Shown: positions 16,457-26,109, counted from the first letter of the stretch. The stretch is DNA of 55,432 nt from an uncultured Veillonella sp. (GCF_934230905.1 NZ_CAKQFJ010000014.1:1-55432); one strand, 5' to 3'. The notes: generated by a model from the sequence alone, not told the origin. Program-made: numbers and translations.

Positions 16457-17692
16457 TTATATTGTCGGCAAGATACCTAATAAATAAACCTTAAAAATAT
16501 CCCCTTCATGTACCTCATGCACACCTTGAGGTATACATGCCAACGCGTTCACAGTATATAACCCTAACATGCTACTACTATTAAAATGACGATTAGCTAC
16601 AAAACGTGGTTGTCCATCACCGAATATCACTTTGCCTTGTACGTAGCGATCAAAGGCATTGCGTTTAGATACCTCACAGTCCATCACACAATTAAGTACT
16701 GGCGTACTCCAATTTTTAATGCCTTTATATCTACGTAATGTAGGCACCACTAGTAAGTGCCAACCATTAAAGGCTGCACCGGGATTACCCGATAAGCCAA
16801 AGATAAGTTGACCTTTAGGCGTAACGGCCCCATAGGAGGCTGCACCTGGACGCATTTGGATACGTCCGTATAAAGTCTTAGCTCCTAATTTTTCATAGAT
16901 CAACGGCATTGTATCAAACATACCAACAGATACTCCACCAGAGCTAATGATAATATCCGCTTGTTCACTCAATGCTAGGACTCGATCTATTTCTGCGTCC
17001 AATGTATCCGGTAGATCACTTACATGATAGTGTGTGATACACTGAAATCCTAAATCCTCGAGTAAACTACAAATCATCATGCGATTAGAATTGTAGATTT
17101 TTCCAGCCACTAATGGTTCACCAGGTTCAATCACTTCATGGCCTGACGTAAGAACCAAAATACGTGGCATCGCATACACAGAAACATTGGTAAAACCTAA
17201 ACCAGTCAAAATAGTCTGCACAGTAGCAGTTACTTCTGTTCCCTTTGGTATAACAACAGTCCCTGCTGAGCATTCTTCACCTCGTGGGATAATATGGCTC
17301 CCCTTTTGTTGTGTGCCTTGTATAGTAATTATAGACCCTACTTCACCAATGCCTTGTACCTGTTCTTGCATGATAACAGTATCGCAATCACTTGGTACTG
17401 GCGCACCTGTCATAATACGTACTGCATGACCAGTTGTTACCGGCTTATCCCATACAACGCCAGCACCAATAATACCATCAACGATATAGTCATTACAATT
17501 AGGATCATATGCTAACGTGTACCCATCCATAGCTGATTTATGAAAGGCAGGTACATCGGTAGGTGCTAACACATCGTTAGCTACTATATAGCCTTTTGCA
17601 TCACCAACAGCAATAGACTCGATTTTATGATGTTGTTCTCGTAAAGCCTCATTCCACAAATGAAGGGCCTCATCAACAGTAACGGCTATCAT
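16457..17692 (-). CDS. moeA: Molybdopterin molybdotransferase
   Basis: Inserts molybdate into adenylylated molybdopterin. The 411 residues show MoeA order: N-terminal domain with DVPAFHKSAMDGY (about residues 43-55), RIMTGAPVPSDCDTVIMQE, then the MogA-like domain with SSGGVSVGMFD and FGLSGNPGAAF, and a small C-terminal domain. The start lies inside the end of mobAB (20-bp overlap), so the two are translationally coupled. It is the last gene of the operon. Confidence 0.95.
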   Translation of the reverse strand: MIAVTVDEALHLWNEALREQHHKIESIAVGDAKGYIVANDVLAPTDVPAFHKSAMDGYTLAYDPNCNDYIVDGIIGAGVVWDKPVTTGHAVRIMTGAPVPSDCDTVIMQEQVQGIGEVGSIITIQGTQQKGSHIIPRGEECSAGTVVIPKGTEVTATVQTILTGLGFTNVSVYAMPRILVLTSGHEVIEPGEPLVAGKIYNSNRMMICSLLEDLGFQCITHYHVSDLPDTLDAEIDRVLALSEQADIIISSGGVSVGMFDTMPLIYEKLGAKTLYGRIQMRPGAASYGAVTPKGQLIFGLSGNPGAAFNGWHLLVVPTLRRYKGIKNWSTPVLNCVMDCEVSKRNAFDRYVQGKVIFGDGQPRFVANRHFNSSSMLGLYTVNALACIPQGVHEVHEGDIFKVYLLGILPTI

Positions 17693-18797
17693 CTATATTC
17701 CTCATCATACTTTGTATACGACATACTAAATCTGGTATGCATTCATCTAAATCAGTAACCTCTATGGTACCTACTCGTTCTATATCACTAGATATCAGCG
17801 ATTCTGTATACCCTTCTCGGGTTACCTCTACTATCGGAAATATACCTTGCGTTCTCGTTTCTAGTATAGCAATATCTACAGGTAATTGCTGTACCAAATC
17901 ATACAGGTTAGATTGCTTTTCAGTGCGAATACGTATCGCCGTTTCCGTTGGGCCTGCAATGGCTACGGCTGTGGCGCCTGCATTCATAGCAAGATCTGTA
18001 TCGGTGCCTTCATAGTCCATGTGAAAGCCATGTTTATCACTTTTTACAACGCCAACAGATAAACCAATTCGTTGTAACTCACTAACTAACCGTGTTACTA
18101 CTGTCGTCTTACCTGTTTTACGTTTTTCAGCAACCACGCTAATAAGTGGAACAAGACGATTAGCATTAACAGCCTCAGCTCGTGCCCATTGATAGTCTTC
18201 CATATGATTTACGTTGCGCAAATAGTAACTGTAGTCAACTGTACTAATAGTTACCATGTGGCCCACAACATCTATGGCATGATGTAAAGATACATCTTCT
18301 CCAGCTAAAACAGTTTGTAATAGAGGTGTAATAGATGGTTTATATATCCCAGCCATAGGCTCATAACGTCCATTTTCACCAACAGGAACAATACTCAACC
18401 AATTATCGTCCTCTACTTGATATAACCAATCATAATATAAATTAAAATCCATAAATGGCATATCTACAGCCAACACTGCATATGCGTGACTGTTTCCTAC
18501 AGATAAAGCACTATACAATCCACCTAAAGGGCCACATCTCGCAACAGAATCCCGAACAATAGAAACTTTTTCTTTTCCTTTATTCGATAATGTATCAATA
18601 ATATCCGCTTGAATAGCTTGACGAAGTACATCATCATCACCGATAGAAATGAGCACCTCTTTTACATCATGGTTTAACGCATTGCGCAATGCATGAGAAA
18701 TAAGACTTTCACCATTTACCCATGGCAATAGAGCCTTAGGATACCCCATACGGGAACTTAACCCACCAGCCAATATAATTACGCCTAAATTAAGCAC
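17673..18797 (-). CDS. MobA-MobB fusion protein (molybdenum cofactor guanylyltransferase plus GTP-binding adaptor)
   Basis: 374 residues holding two cofactor-finishing proteins in one chain. Residues 1 to about 195 are MobA: LAGGLSSRMGYPKALLPW (nucleotidyltransferase signature) and LAVDMPFMD (metal-binding Asp). From about residue 215 the chain is MobB: VVAEKRKTGKTTVVTRL carries a P-loop variant, and VGVVKSDKHGFHMDYEGTD is the typical MobB follow-on. The fusion implies guanylated molybdopterin (MGD) is made here. The start is GTG, overlapping the thiT stop by 8 bp, and the end overlaps moeA by 20 bp. Confidence 0.9.
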   Translation of the reverse strand: MLNLGVIILAGGLSSRMGYPKALLPWVNGESLISHALRNALNHDVKEVLISIGDDDVLRQAIQADIIDTLSNKGKEKVSIVRDSVARCGPLGGLYSALSVGNSHAYAVLAVDMPFMDFNLYYDWLYQVEDDNWLSIVPVGENGRYEPMAGIYKPSITPLLQTVLAGEDVSLHHAIDVVGHMVTISTVDYSYYLRNVNHMEDYQWARAEAVNANRLVPLISVVAEKRKTGKTTVVTRLVSELQRIGLSVGVVKSDKHGFHMDYEGTDTDLAMNAGATAVAIAGPTETAIRIRTEKQSNLYDLVQQLPVDIAILETRTQGIFPIVEVTREGYTESLISSDIERVGTIEVTDLDECIPDLVCRIQSMMRNIDDSRYC

Positions 18798-19320
18798 CGC
18801 GTTTCAACCCTCTTTTTACGCCTTGATAAACAAACAACAATACAATGATATTAATGATACCATCAGGTATCATGTAGGATGCATTATAAATCATAGAGTA
18901 AATCCATGGATTTTGACCTTGTGGTGCATAACTAGCAAATACAACTGCACCACTCGTTACAGATGCTAACCAACGAAGAACAATCGCTATAACAGAACCA
19001 CTTACAAGTCCTGTAACATTATCTTTAAAGTAACCACAAACACCAATAACACCATAGGCAACAAGATAATCTAAAATGATGCTAAGGTAATGGATAGATG
19101 ACTTAAATCCGAGCAAGAAATGAAGTACGCCATATACAACACCAGCTAAAATACCACGCGTACCACCCCAACGATATGCAAAAATCATGAGAGGTACCAT
19201 CGAAGCGGCCTTAATAGAACCACCTTGTGGCATATGAAATAATGTAATAAAAGATAATACTTGTGCAATAGCAATTGCTACACCGGCTTCTGCTATCATG
19301 CGTGTTTTAGAGTGACCCAT
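18790..19320 (-). CDS. thiT: Energy-coupled thiamine transporter S component ThiT
   Basis: Substrate-binding membrane subunit of an ECF vitamin transporter. 176 residues with six hydrophobic helices; the ThiT signature FHMPQGGSIKAASMVP (about residues 28-43) and the later YNASYMIPDGIIN match the thiamine-binding family. The energizing EcfAAT module must be encoded elsewhere. No TPP riboswitch elements (CTGAGA and ACCTGAT boxes) were found in the upstream 188 bp. It heads an operon with mobAB and moeA by 8-bp overlap, an odd mix of thiamine uptake and molybdenum-cofactor synthesis. RBS is AGGAGG. Confidence 0.9.
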   Translation of the reverse strand: MGHSKTRMIAEAGVAIAIAQVLSFITLFHMPQGGSIKAASMVPLMIFAYRWGGTRGILAGVVYGVLHFLLGFKSSIHYLSIILDYLVAYGVIGVCGYFKDNVTGLVSGSVIAIVLRWLASVTSGAVVFASYAPQGQNPWIYSMIYNASYMIPDGIINIIVLLFVYQGVKRGLKRGA

Positions 19321-19434
19321 TGAAATGACCTCCTACTATAAATATGTAAACTTCTGACATACAGAAAATGTACAGACAATCAACCTATAAAATTATGGAA
19401 TAACTATATAAGGCTTTTTAATATTCGGAATGTA

Positions 19435-19463
19435 TTGAAAATTTAAATTAAATTCAGTATAAT
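19435..19463 (+). promoter_or_regulatory. guaC promoter
   Basis: TTGAAA (19435-19440), 17 bp, TATAAT (19458-19463), then a roughly 35-nt leader with AAGGAG at 19491-19496. Near-consensus, so expression is expected to be strong. Confidence 0.85.
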
Positions 19464-19508
19464 AGTACAGGTTCAATTTATTATACCTCAAAGGAGATAT
19501 AGAAAACT

Positions 19509-20495
19509 ATGATTAATACAACTAACATCTTTGATTATGAAGACGTACAACTGATTCCTAACAAATGTATCGTAAATAGCCGTAGCGAATGTGATACTCA
19601 TGTAAAACTAGGTAATCGTACATTTAAATTGCCTGTAGTTCCTGCAAACATGCAAACTATCATTGATGAAGAGTTAGCTGAAAAACTAGCGAAAAAAGGC
19701 TATTTCTATATCATGCATCGTTTCCAACCTGAACGCCGTCTTGACTTCGTAAAACGTATGCAAGAGAAAAACTTATATTCTTCTATTTCTATTGGTGTAA
19801 AAGAAGAAGAATTCACATTAGTTGATGAATTAGCTAAAGCTAATCTTATTCCTAATTATATCACAATCGATATCGCACATGGTCATTCTAATGCGGTTAT
19901 TAATATGATTCAATATATTAAAAAGAATTTACCAGATACATTTGTTATCGCTGGTAATGTTGGTACCCCTGAAGCAGTTCGTGAACTTGAAAATGCAGGT
20001 GCAGATGCTACAAAAGTAGGTATTGGCCCTGGTAAAGTATGCATTACTAAATTAAAAACTGGTTTTGGTACAGGTGGTTGGCAATTAGCAGCAGTACGTT
20101 GGTGTGCAAAAGCAGCTACAAAACCAATCATTGCAGATGGTGGTATTCGTGATCACGGTGACATCGCTAAATCTATCCGCTTTGGTGCAACTATGGTTAT
20201 GATTGGTTCTCTATTTGCTGGTCACCAAGAATCCCCTGGTGAAGAAAAAATTGTTGACGGCCAAGCTGTAAAAGAATACTTTGGTTCTGCTTCTGAGTTC
20301 CAAAAAGGTGAACGCAAAAACGTAGAAGGTAAAAAAATCTTCATTCCTTCTAAAGGCTCCATTTTCGATACATTAATTGAAATGGAACAAGATTTACAAT
20401 CTGCTATCTCCTATGCTGGTGGCACTACGTTACAAGCTATCCGTAAAGTAGACTACGTACTCGTTAAAAACTCCATATTTAATGGCGATCGTTAA
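19509..20495 (+). CDS. guaC: GMP reductase
   Basis: NADPH-dependent deamination of GMP to IMP, returning guanine nucleotides to the purine pool. 328 residues, the short GuaC type without CBS domains. The opening FDYEDVQLIPNK, VPANMQTI, then the catalytic loop GIGPGKVCITK (active-site Cys about residue 180) and ADGGIRDHGDIAKS are diagnostic; the later EGKKIFIPSKGS distinguishes it from IMP dehydrogenase. It is the only strongly expressed plus-strand gene in this half, and faces thiT divergently. Confidence 0.95.
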   Translation: MINTTNIFDYEDVQLIPNKCIVNSRSECDTHVKLGNRTFKLPVVPANMQTIIDEELAEKLAKKGYFYIMHRFQPERRLDFVKRMQEKNLYSSISIGVKEEEFTLVDELAKANLIPNYITIDIAHGHSNAVINMIQYIKKNLPDTFVIAGNVGTPEAVRELENAGADATKVGIGPGKVCITKLKTGFGTGGWQLAAVRWCAKAATKPIIADGGIRDHGDIAKSIRFGATMVMIGSLFAGHQESPGEEKIVDGQAVKEYFGSASEFQKGERKNVEGKKIFIPSKGSIFDTLIEMEQDLQSAISYAGGTTLQAIRKVDYVLVKNSIFNGDR

Positions 20496-20512
20496 TCGAT
20501 TGCTAACATACC

Positions 20513-20550
20513 AAGAGCGGCCACGATTCTTTTGAATCATAGCCGCTCTT
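20513..20550. terminator. Bidirectional terminator between guaC and the MFS permease gene
   Basis: AAGAGCGGC with inner GATTC pairs with GAATC and GCCGCTCTT, followed on the plus strand by CTTTTT. The two convergent genes end on each side. Confidence 0.85.
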
Positions 20551-20582
20551 CTTTTTATAGAGGCAATAGCTAAAACAGTAAC

Positions 20583-21767
20583 TTACTCTTCTGTTATACA
20601 ATTTTTATTCATTATATAATATGCATATTTACCAATACCTGCACTAATAATAAGTAATATAGTAAGAACTATAAATGCAACTGTTAAACTACTAGCATGC
20701 GCAATAAAACCAATCAATGCAGGCCCCATTAAAATCCCCATATAGCCGAGCATAGTAGATGTGGCTACAGCTTGTGTCATAGGAATGACATTTTGTTCAC
20801 CCATAGCAGAGAACAAATTGGGTACTACCATAGCCAGCGAAATACCAAGTAATAGATAAGAATACATCGATGCATAGCCTGGTAATAACACAATAAGAGC
20901 CATGGAAACAGCGCCTAAAAGATAACCACCGACAACAACTTGTTTTGATGTTATATGTTTCCCCAGTGTATTACCTAACAAGCGACCAACACACATGGTG
21001 CCATTAAAAAACATAACTCCCATTACAGCTTCTTGAATAACAATGGCTTTATCTTCATGGAGATACAATGCACTCCAATCACCTACAGCACCTTCCACCA
21101 AGTAAGACACAAAAGATAAAAGGCCAAAAATAATAGCAATCGGATGGAAAGACAATGGGCTTTTAGACTTCTTCATAACCTTTGCATTCGGATCACTACC
21201 AAAGGTTAACATAAATTGACTAACCGCGATCATCGCAATAAAGAGTATGATGAGAAGGCCCCAAATACTTTCATTAACAGGTAAAGATAAGATTTTTAAG
21301 AGAACAAGCAATACACCGGCACCAGCAAAACCACCTAGGCTCCAACCTCCGTGATAAGCACCCATTAAATGCTTTTTACTTATCTTTTCCGTTAAAATAG
21401 CTTGCAAATTAGCAGAAGCACCACTAAGGCCCACGCCAATACCAAAAAAGAACAACGCGATTGTCGTTGTCATAATTGTAGAACACATGGTAACAATCGC
21501 AAGCGATAACATACCGATAAAACTAGCCAATAAAACGACTCGCTTACACCCAAAACTCTCTACAAGCTTGCCAGCTATAGCCATGGATAAACAAGAACCT
21601 ACACCGAGCAACAAAATCATGGAACCTAATACATCCTCACCGATGCTAAGTTTTGCTTTTAAGTATGGTACAAACCCAGCCCATAAGGCAGTATACATAC
21701 CAGGAATAAAAAAGGCACCAAAAGCACCACGAATATTTGATGTTGATAGGAAAATTTGATTGTTCAT
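20583..21767 (-). CDS. MFS transporter (YbjJ-like)
   Basis: Major-facilitator permease with about 12 membrane helices. I start it at the internal ATG (protein MNNQIFLSTSNIRG..., 394 residues) because AAAGGA lies 5-6 nt before it; the frame is open for 25 more codons upstream, but that stretch is Arg/Cys-rich and has no ribosome site. Family features include FGIGVGLSGASANLQ and GLLSFVSYLVEGAVGDWSALYL, the latter typical of the YbjJ/FucP-like branch. The substrate cannot be told. Confidence 0.85.
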   Translation of the reverse strand: MNNQIFLSTSNIRGAFGAFFIPGMYTALWAGFVPYLKAKLSIGEDVLGSMILLLGVGSCLSMAIAGKLVESFGCKRVVLLASFIGMLSLAIVTMCSTIMTTTIALFFFGIGVGLSGASANLQAILTEKISKKHLMGAYHGGWSLGGFAGAGVLLVLLKILSLPVNESIWGLLIILFIAMIAVSQFMLTFGSDPNAKVMKKSKSPLSFHPIAIIFGLLSFVSYLVEGAVGDWSALYLHEDKAIVIQEAVMGVMFFNGTMCVGRLLGNTLGKHITSKQVVVGGYLLGAVSMALIVLLPGYASMYSYLLLGISLAMVVPNLFSAMGEQNVIPMTQAVATSTMLGYMGILMGPALIGFIAHASSLTVAFIVLTILLIISAGIGKYAYYIMNKNCITEE

Positions 21768-21888
21768 TACATCCTTTCTGGTTTCTAGAACCGTCCGGCG
21801 AAGAAAGGCCCTTTTAAATCCGCAGGTCGCGATAACATGCATTCCTATGGGAAACCATTTTAACTAGACAAATAATATGAAGAATATA

Positions 21889-21923
21889 ATACCCCTCTTT
21901 ACATATAATGTAAAGAGGGGTAT
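21889..21923 (-). terminator. Terminator of the DUF554 gene
   Basis: Perfect 16-bp stem (arms begin ATACCCCTC and end GAGGGGTAT, 3-nt loop) directly after the gene in the minus direction. Confidence 0.85.
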
Positions 21924-21935
21924 ATAAAATTAAAT

Positions 21936-22652
21936 TTAAATTAAAAATGTAAGTCCCATAGCTATGAAAATAGCTGGTAAAAGATTGGCAATACGAATCT
22001 TACCAGGCCAAATCAAATCGATACCGACACAAAATATTAAAATAGAACCTACATAAGATAAATTATCTATAGCAGTCTGCGTCATTAAAGGTGCTGCGAT
22101 ATGTGCCATAGCAGTTATTACCCATTGCGTTATCCCAACAGGTATAAAAGAAAATAAGGCCCCTTTCCCCATCGATGAAGTCATAACCATAACAATAACA
22201 CCATCAAGAATACCTTTTAATAATAGTGTTTGATAATCTCCTGTTAATCCATCTTGAATAGAACCAAGAACGCCCATAGCACCAACGGTAAAAGTAAGCG
22301 AAGCAGTAATAAATGCATGCGTAAAGGTTGGATCTCCCGTGTTACCAGTACGAGCTTTCACCCAATCTCCAAAAACAGTAATCCATCGATTTAAGTCAAT
22401 AAGCTCGCCAATAACAGCACCTACCACCATACTAACAATCATTAATAGAGGCCCTGATGTTTGGAGAGAACCATTAACAATAACCAGCATAAATTGCATG
22501 GCGCCACTCATCCCTAATAATAATACAATGATACCACTGACCATCATAAGAGTTTGTTTTAGATTCTCTTTCATAAAGCGCCCAAAAGCGAGACCTATAA
22601 GACTGCCTCCCACAATTAGGCCCATATTAATAGCCGTTCCTAATCCAATCAT
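21936..22652 (-). CDS. DUF554 family membrane protein
   Basis: 238 residues with about seven hydrophobic helices. Diagnostic stretches of the DUF554 (YdfK-like) family are GTAINMGLIVGGSLIG at the N-terminus, VVGAVIGELIDL, and FTVGAMGVLGSIQDGLTGD. The family is thought to be membrane transport-like but has no settled function. RBS is AAAGGA. It is monocistronic. Confidence 0.88.
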   Translation of the reverse strand: MIGLGTAINMGLIVGGSLIGLAFGRFMKENLKQTLMMVSGIIVLLLGMSGAMQFMLVIVNGSLQTSGPLLMIVSMVVGAVIGELIDLNRWITVFGDWVKARTGNTGDPTFTHAFITASLTFTVGAMGVLGSIQDGLTGDYQTLLLKGILDGVIVMVMTSSMGKGALFSFIPVGITQWVITAMAHIAAPLMTQTAIDNLSYVGSILIFCVGIDLIWPGKIRIANLLPAIFIAMGLTFLI

Positions 22653-22739
22653 CTTCTTATCCTTTCCCTTACGTATGAAAGTTATTATGAAAGTAGTATA
22701 CCAACTATATCGATAACAATCAATATAAAATATTACAAA

Positions 22740-22773
22740 AGAACCGTATTTATGTTTCAGTAGATACGGTTCT
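22740..22773 (-). terminator. Terminator downstream of tag
   Basis: Arms AGAACCGTAT and ATACGGTTCT around a 14-nt loop, with an A-rich plus strand outside (U-rich RNA). Confidence 0.8.
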
Positions 22774-22780
22774 ATTTATA

Positions 22781-23377
22781 TTAATCATCTATTGTCATAT
22801 AAACCACAGGATTGGCCTCATTGATTTCATTAAAACAAGGGCAATCCTTACCGTGATCATTGATGAGACCACTAGCTTGTAAATGGGAATAGATGGTCAC
22901 AGGTCCTACAAATTTGAACCCTCGTTTCTTAAGGTCTTTGCTAATGCGCGTAGATAATTCATTTTTAGCAGGCACCCTTCCCTCAGAATGGCCTTCATAA
23001 ATAAGAGTCTTATGATTGGTGAAAGCCCATATATATTCGCAAAAGGATCCAAACTCGTCTTGAATGCGTTGAAACGCCTGTGCATTGTTGATGATGGCCT
23101 CAATCTTCTTGCGGGATTTTAACATTCCCTCTGTACTCATAATACGCTCTATATCTGTTTCCGTATATTTAGCTACTGCATCAACATTAAAATGTTCAAA
23201 GCACTGACGTATAACGTCTCGTTTATTTAAAATCGTAAGCCAACTCAGACCGCATTGTAGGCTCTCCAAACATAAATGTTCAAATTGATGTTGGTCATCA
23301 TGAATAGGACGCCCCCATTCATAATCATGATACGCCTGATACAGTGGTGTTGTGGGCCAGGAACAAGTGACTTTCAT
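22781..23377 (-). CDS. tag: DNA-3-methyladenine glycosylase I
   Basis: Base-excision enzyme removing 3-methyladenine from alkylated DNA. 198 residues. Family motifs: YHDYEWGRPIHDD (about residues 16-28), LESLQCGLSWLTILNKR (39-55) and KKRGFKFVGPVTIYSHLQASG (about 150-170). The zinc site appears as an N-terminal Cys (C5 in VTCSW), a His in NDHGKDCPC and the C-terminal Cys pair. RBS is AAAGGAG. Confidence 0.94.
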   Translation of the reverse strand: MKVTCSWPTTPLYQAYHDYEWGRPIHDDQHQFEHLCLESLQCGLSWLTILNKRDVIRQCFEHFNVDAVAKYTETDIERIMSTEGMLKSRKKIEAIINNAQAFQRIQDEFGSFCEYIWAFTNHKTLIYEGHSEGRVPAKNELSTRISKDLKKRGFKFVGPVTIYSHLQASGLINDHGKDCPCFNEINEANPVVYMTIDD

Positions 23378-23757
23378 GAAGGCTCCTTTCTATACTACAA
23401 CTAGCCTGTTACTAGAAATCGTGCTATACATACAATAATACCCATGCTCGCTAGGTTTGTAAAGAATACCATACATCGTATTTACTGCCCCTAATATGTA
23501 ACTCATCTATTAATAATTGAAATATTTTTAAAATAAAATTGTGAAAATTCATTTACAACTCACGAAAAATGTTATATTATTTTAAATATATTTTAAATGT
23601 GTTAGGCTTTAATTCTTTATAAAGTGAGTATATATCTATCTTTTATTATATAAGAGAGTATTAAATCAACCGATAGATATATATATTCATTTATGAAGAG
23701 TCTTTCACAATATAAAAATTAATTACAAATTAAGTAATATAGTTGAGGTGTAAGAGA
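23378..23757 (+). promoter_or_regulatory. Long AT-rich leader region of the autotransporter gene
   Basis: 380 bp without a gene. It is very AT-rich and holds an inverted repeat, TATATATCTATC (23629-23640) with GATAGATATATA (23672-23683), which would form a 12-bp stem in the 5' leader. GAGGTG (23745-23750) lies 7 nt before the ATG at 23758 and decides the start. I could not single out one promoter; several TATAAT-like stretches compete. Confidence 0.45.
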
Positions 23758-26109
23758 ATGAGAGCGAGAAATAAGATGTTATTGTCCGCTGTGATGATGA
23801 CCATGTTGTCATCTACAGTGGCCCTCCCTAGCACGTGGGCGTCAGCAGGCCTTGGTTCTAATGGCAATGTGTTTGCAGTAGTTTCTGAAAGTAAATTTGA
23901 AAGCACTGGCGATACGACGGCAACAGGTGTCATTGCATCAAACGGCGGTCAAGTGACTATTGCCTCCTTAGATACACCTGATCAAAACCAATTACCTAAG
24001 CGCCATCGCCAACCAGCTTTCATTACAGGCATGCTAGATAATAGTTCCATTCAAGTGGATGGCGGGGTTATGAACGTGAATACGGCCCCATGGGACGCAC
24101 CCTATCCACTAGCATTTGCCTATAACAGTAAAATTAATCTTGGTATCGATGATGCAGGTACTGTAAAATATAAAGTATTTAATATGCAAGGTAATATACT
24201 TGTATCTGATAAAACGATGCCTCCATACCAACAACAGCAACCATCCGTGATTAATATTGGCCTCGGCCGCGCGCACAATAGCCCTAACCAATTTACCGGC
24301 AAGGCTGTGAACACATTAGAGGATAAGGGTGGCGAAATCAACATGACCTTTGATGGTGGCATGTGGAGCCACGATAACATGGGTGGCTTGGAGGCATTCC
24401 AAATTAAAGGCAACGAAGCGCGCAGCAGTATCAATACACTCAAAGGCACTCGTACACGTGAAGGATTCAGTCGTATTTCCCAAGATTCTCGTAGCGACAT
24501 CCACGTTAATAATTTGGACGGCCACATCAATGTCATTTACGATATGAGCGCTGGTACTGGTTTGAACTTCGCTAAACCAGCCGCTCAAAAAACAGGCCTT
24601 GATGCATCTGACATCGAAGGCGGTAACTTCATCGTAAAATCCGCTACAACAGGGTCTGGTGTACATGGCTATGTAACAGGCGATCATCTCGATACGTCCT
24701 CTGAAAGCAATGTAAACAAGATTCTAGATAACTTGGCGCATAAATTCTATTACGAAAATTATATGAATGGTGAAAGAAACCTTTCTGGTACTGTATCCAT
24801 CGCTTCTAATGGCATCGTGTCAAGCTTCCAAAAAGCGTTAACTACAGACCAAAAAGAAGGTGCTATTACATGGCAAAACGGTAATGGTCAAGGTTCCTAT
24901 GCGGCTCCTACTCCTACTCCTACTCCAACGTCTACGCCAGCTCCAACACCAGTAACTCCTGTTACTCCGGCACCTACGCCTGTAACACCAGTTACCCCAG
25001 CACCTACCCCTGTAACTCCGGTTACTCCAACACCTACTCCTGTTACTCCGGTAACCCCTGTTACTCCGATAACCCCTGTTACTCCAGTTACGCCAACACC
25101 TTCTCCTGTTACTCCGGTAACTCCAGCGCCTAGCCCTGTGACACCTGTAACTCCTGTTACTCCTGTTACTCCAGCACCTACCCCTGTAACACCAAATCCT
25201 GTAGTAACTCCTGGCGCTTATGATACACCACAAATGCGCGACATTCGTTCTGCTGTAGTTGGTAATATCAACGCATGGCGTACAATGACGAGCGATATGA
25301 ATCGTGCTAACCAATTACAACAAGGTTCTCCAACAGGTATTTGGGCTCGTATTGGTGGCGGTCGATATAATTATGCTAATGACGGTATCAATACAGCTAC
25401 TGATTACACAAGCATCCAAGGTGGCTATGATACTAAAACTAGCCGTGACTGGACCGTAGGCGGTCAAGTTTCTTATCTACGCGGTTCTGAAGATTATGTA
25501 TTCAATGGTTCTGGCAAGGTAAAATCCTATGCTGTTGGCGCTTATGGATTGAAAGACCTTGGTAAGAATCAATACGTACATGTAGAATCTCAAGTAGGTC
25601 GTATCTCTAATGAATTTACAGCGCGTAATGAAATCGGCCAAGCTAAATCTGGCGATGTAAAATCCAATGCGTATAGCATCGGCGTTCGCTACGGCAAAAC
25701 TATAAAATCTGCTAATGGTTTCTATGTAGAACCACAAGCACAATTAAACTATACACACTTCGGTGGTCGTGACTTTACAGCAGGCAATGTATCCGTTAAC
25801 CAAGCTGGTGTAAATAGCACATCTGGCAAACTAGGCCTGGAAGTAGGCAAACAATTTGGCAATGGTAACCTATATACACGCTTTGCTGCAGGTCATGCTT
25901 TCACAGGCAATGTAAAAACTACCTATGCTAGCGGTAATGCCGTAAAATTGACAGAACAAGACCTCAAAGGCACTTGGACTGAACTCGCATTCGGCGGCCG
26001 TTATGGTTTCAATACAAACAACAGCGTATATGCGGACATTACTACCGGTCTATCTGGTGATTACCAAGCTGACTGGGGCGTAAACGCTGAATTTACTCAT
26101 AAATTCTAA
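23758..26109 (+). CDS. Monomeric (type Va) autotransporter with proline-rich linker
   Basis: 783-residue surface protein. Residues 1 to about 32 form a Sec signal (MRARNKMLLSAVMMTML... ending TWASA). About 33-375 is the passenger, rich in Gly/Asn and short beta-strands with no protease or lipase motif. About 381-482 is a Pro/Thr/Val linker built of TPVTPAPTP units. From about 490 to the end is the autotransporter beta-barrel, with GIWARIGGGRYNY at its entry and a final F (EFTHKF), as needed for Bam insertion. It is likely an adhesin of the outer membrane. The ATG at 23758 is preferred over TTG at 23743, which lies inside the ribosome site. Confidence 0.9.
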   Translation: MRARNKMLLSAVMMTMLSSTVALPSTWASAGLGSNGNVFAVVSESKFESTGDTTATGVIASNGGQVTIASLDTPDQNQLPKRHRQPAFITGMLDNSSIQVDGGVMNVNTAPWDAPYPLAFAYNSKINLGIDDAGTVKYKVFNMQGNILVSDKTMPPYQQQQPSVINIGLGRAHNSPNQFTGKAVNTLEDKGGEINMTFDGGMWSHDNMGGLEAFQIKGNEARSSINTLKGTRTREGFSRISQDSRSDIHVNNLDGHINVIYDMSAGTGLNFAKPAAQKTGLDASDIEGGNFIVKSATTGSGVHGYVTGDHLDTSSESNVNKILDNLAHKFYYENYMNGERNLSGTVSIASNGIVSSFQKALTTDQKEGAITWQNGNGQGSYAAPTPTPTPTSTPAPTPVTPVTPAPTPVTPVTPAPTPVTPVTPTPTPVTPVTPVTPITPVTPVTPTPSPVTPVTPAPSPVTPVTPVTPVTPAPTPVTPNPVVTPGAYDTPQMRDIRSAVVGNINAWRTMTSDMNRANQLQQGSPTGIWARIGGGRYNYANDGINTATDYTSIQGGYDTKTSRDWTVGGQVSYLRGSEDYVFNGSGKVKSYAVGAYGLKDLGKNQYVHVESQVGRISNEFTARNEIGQAKSGDVKSNAYSIGVRYGKTIKSANGFYVEPQAQLNYTHFGGRDFTAGNVSVNQAGVNSTSGKLGLEVGKQFGNGNLYTRFAAGHAFTGNVKTTYASGNAVKLTEQDLKGTWTELAFGGRYGFNTNNSVYADITTGLSGDYQADWGVNAEFTHKF
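24904..25205 (+). repeat. Coding tandem repeat (Thr-Pro-Val-Thr-Pro units)
   Basis: Short in-frame repeats of the kind CCTGTTACTCCGGTA, encoding about 100 residues of TPVTPAPTPVTP type. Neighbouring units differ mostly at third bases, so the array is old enough to have drifted but could still change length by slippage or recombination. Confidence 0.85.

Noticed and set aside
19321..19508. TPP riboswitch upstream of thiT
   Set aside because: The conserved CTGAGA and ACCTGAT boxes are absent and there is no suitable long leader on the minus strand.
23743..23757. TTG start five codons upstream for the autotransporter
   Set aside because: The TTG overlaps the GAGGTG ribosome site that serves the ATG at 23758.
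24838..25314. 158-codon frame antisense to the autotransporter
   Set aside because: It is the reverse reading of the Thr-Pro repeat, giving low-complexity Arg/Ser/Tyr sequence with no ribosome site. The plus-strand gene explains the region fully.
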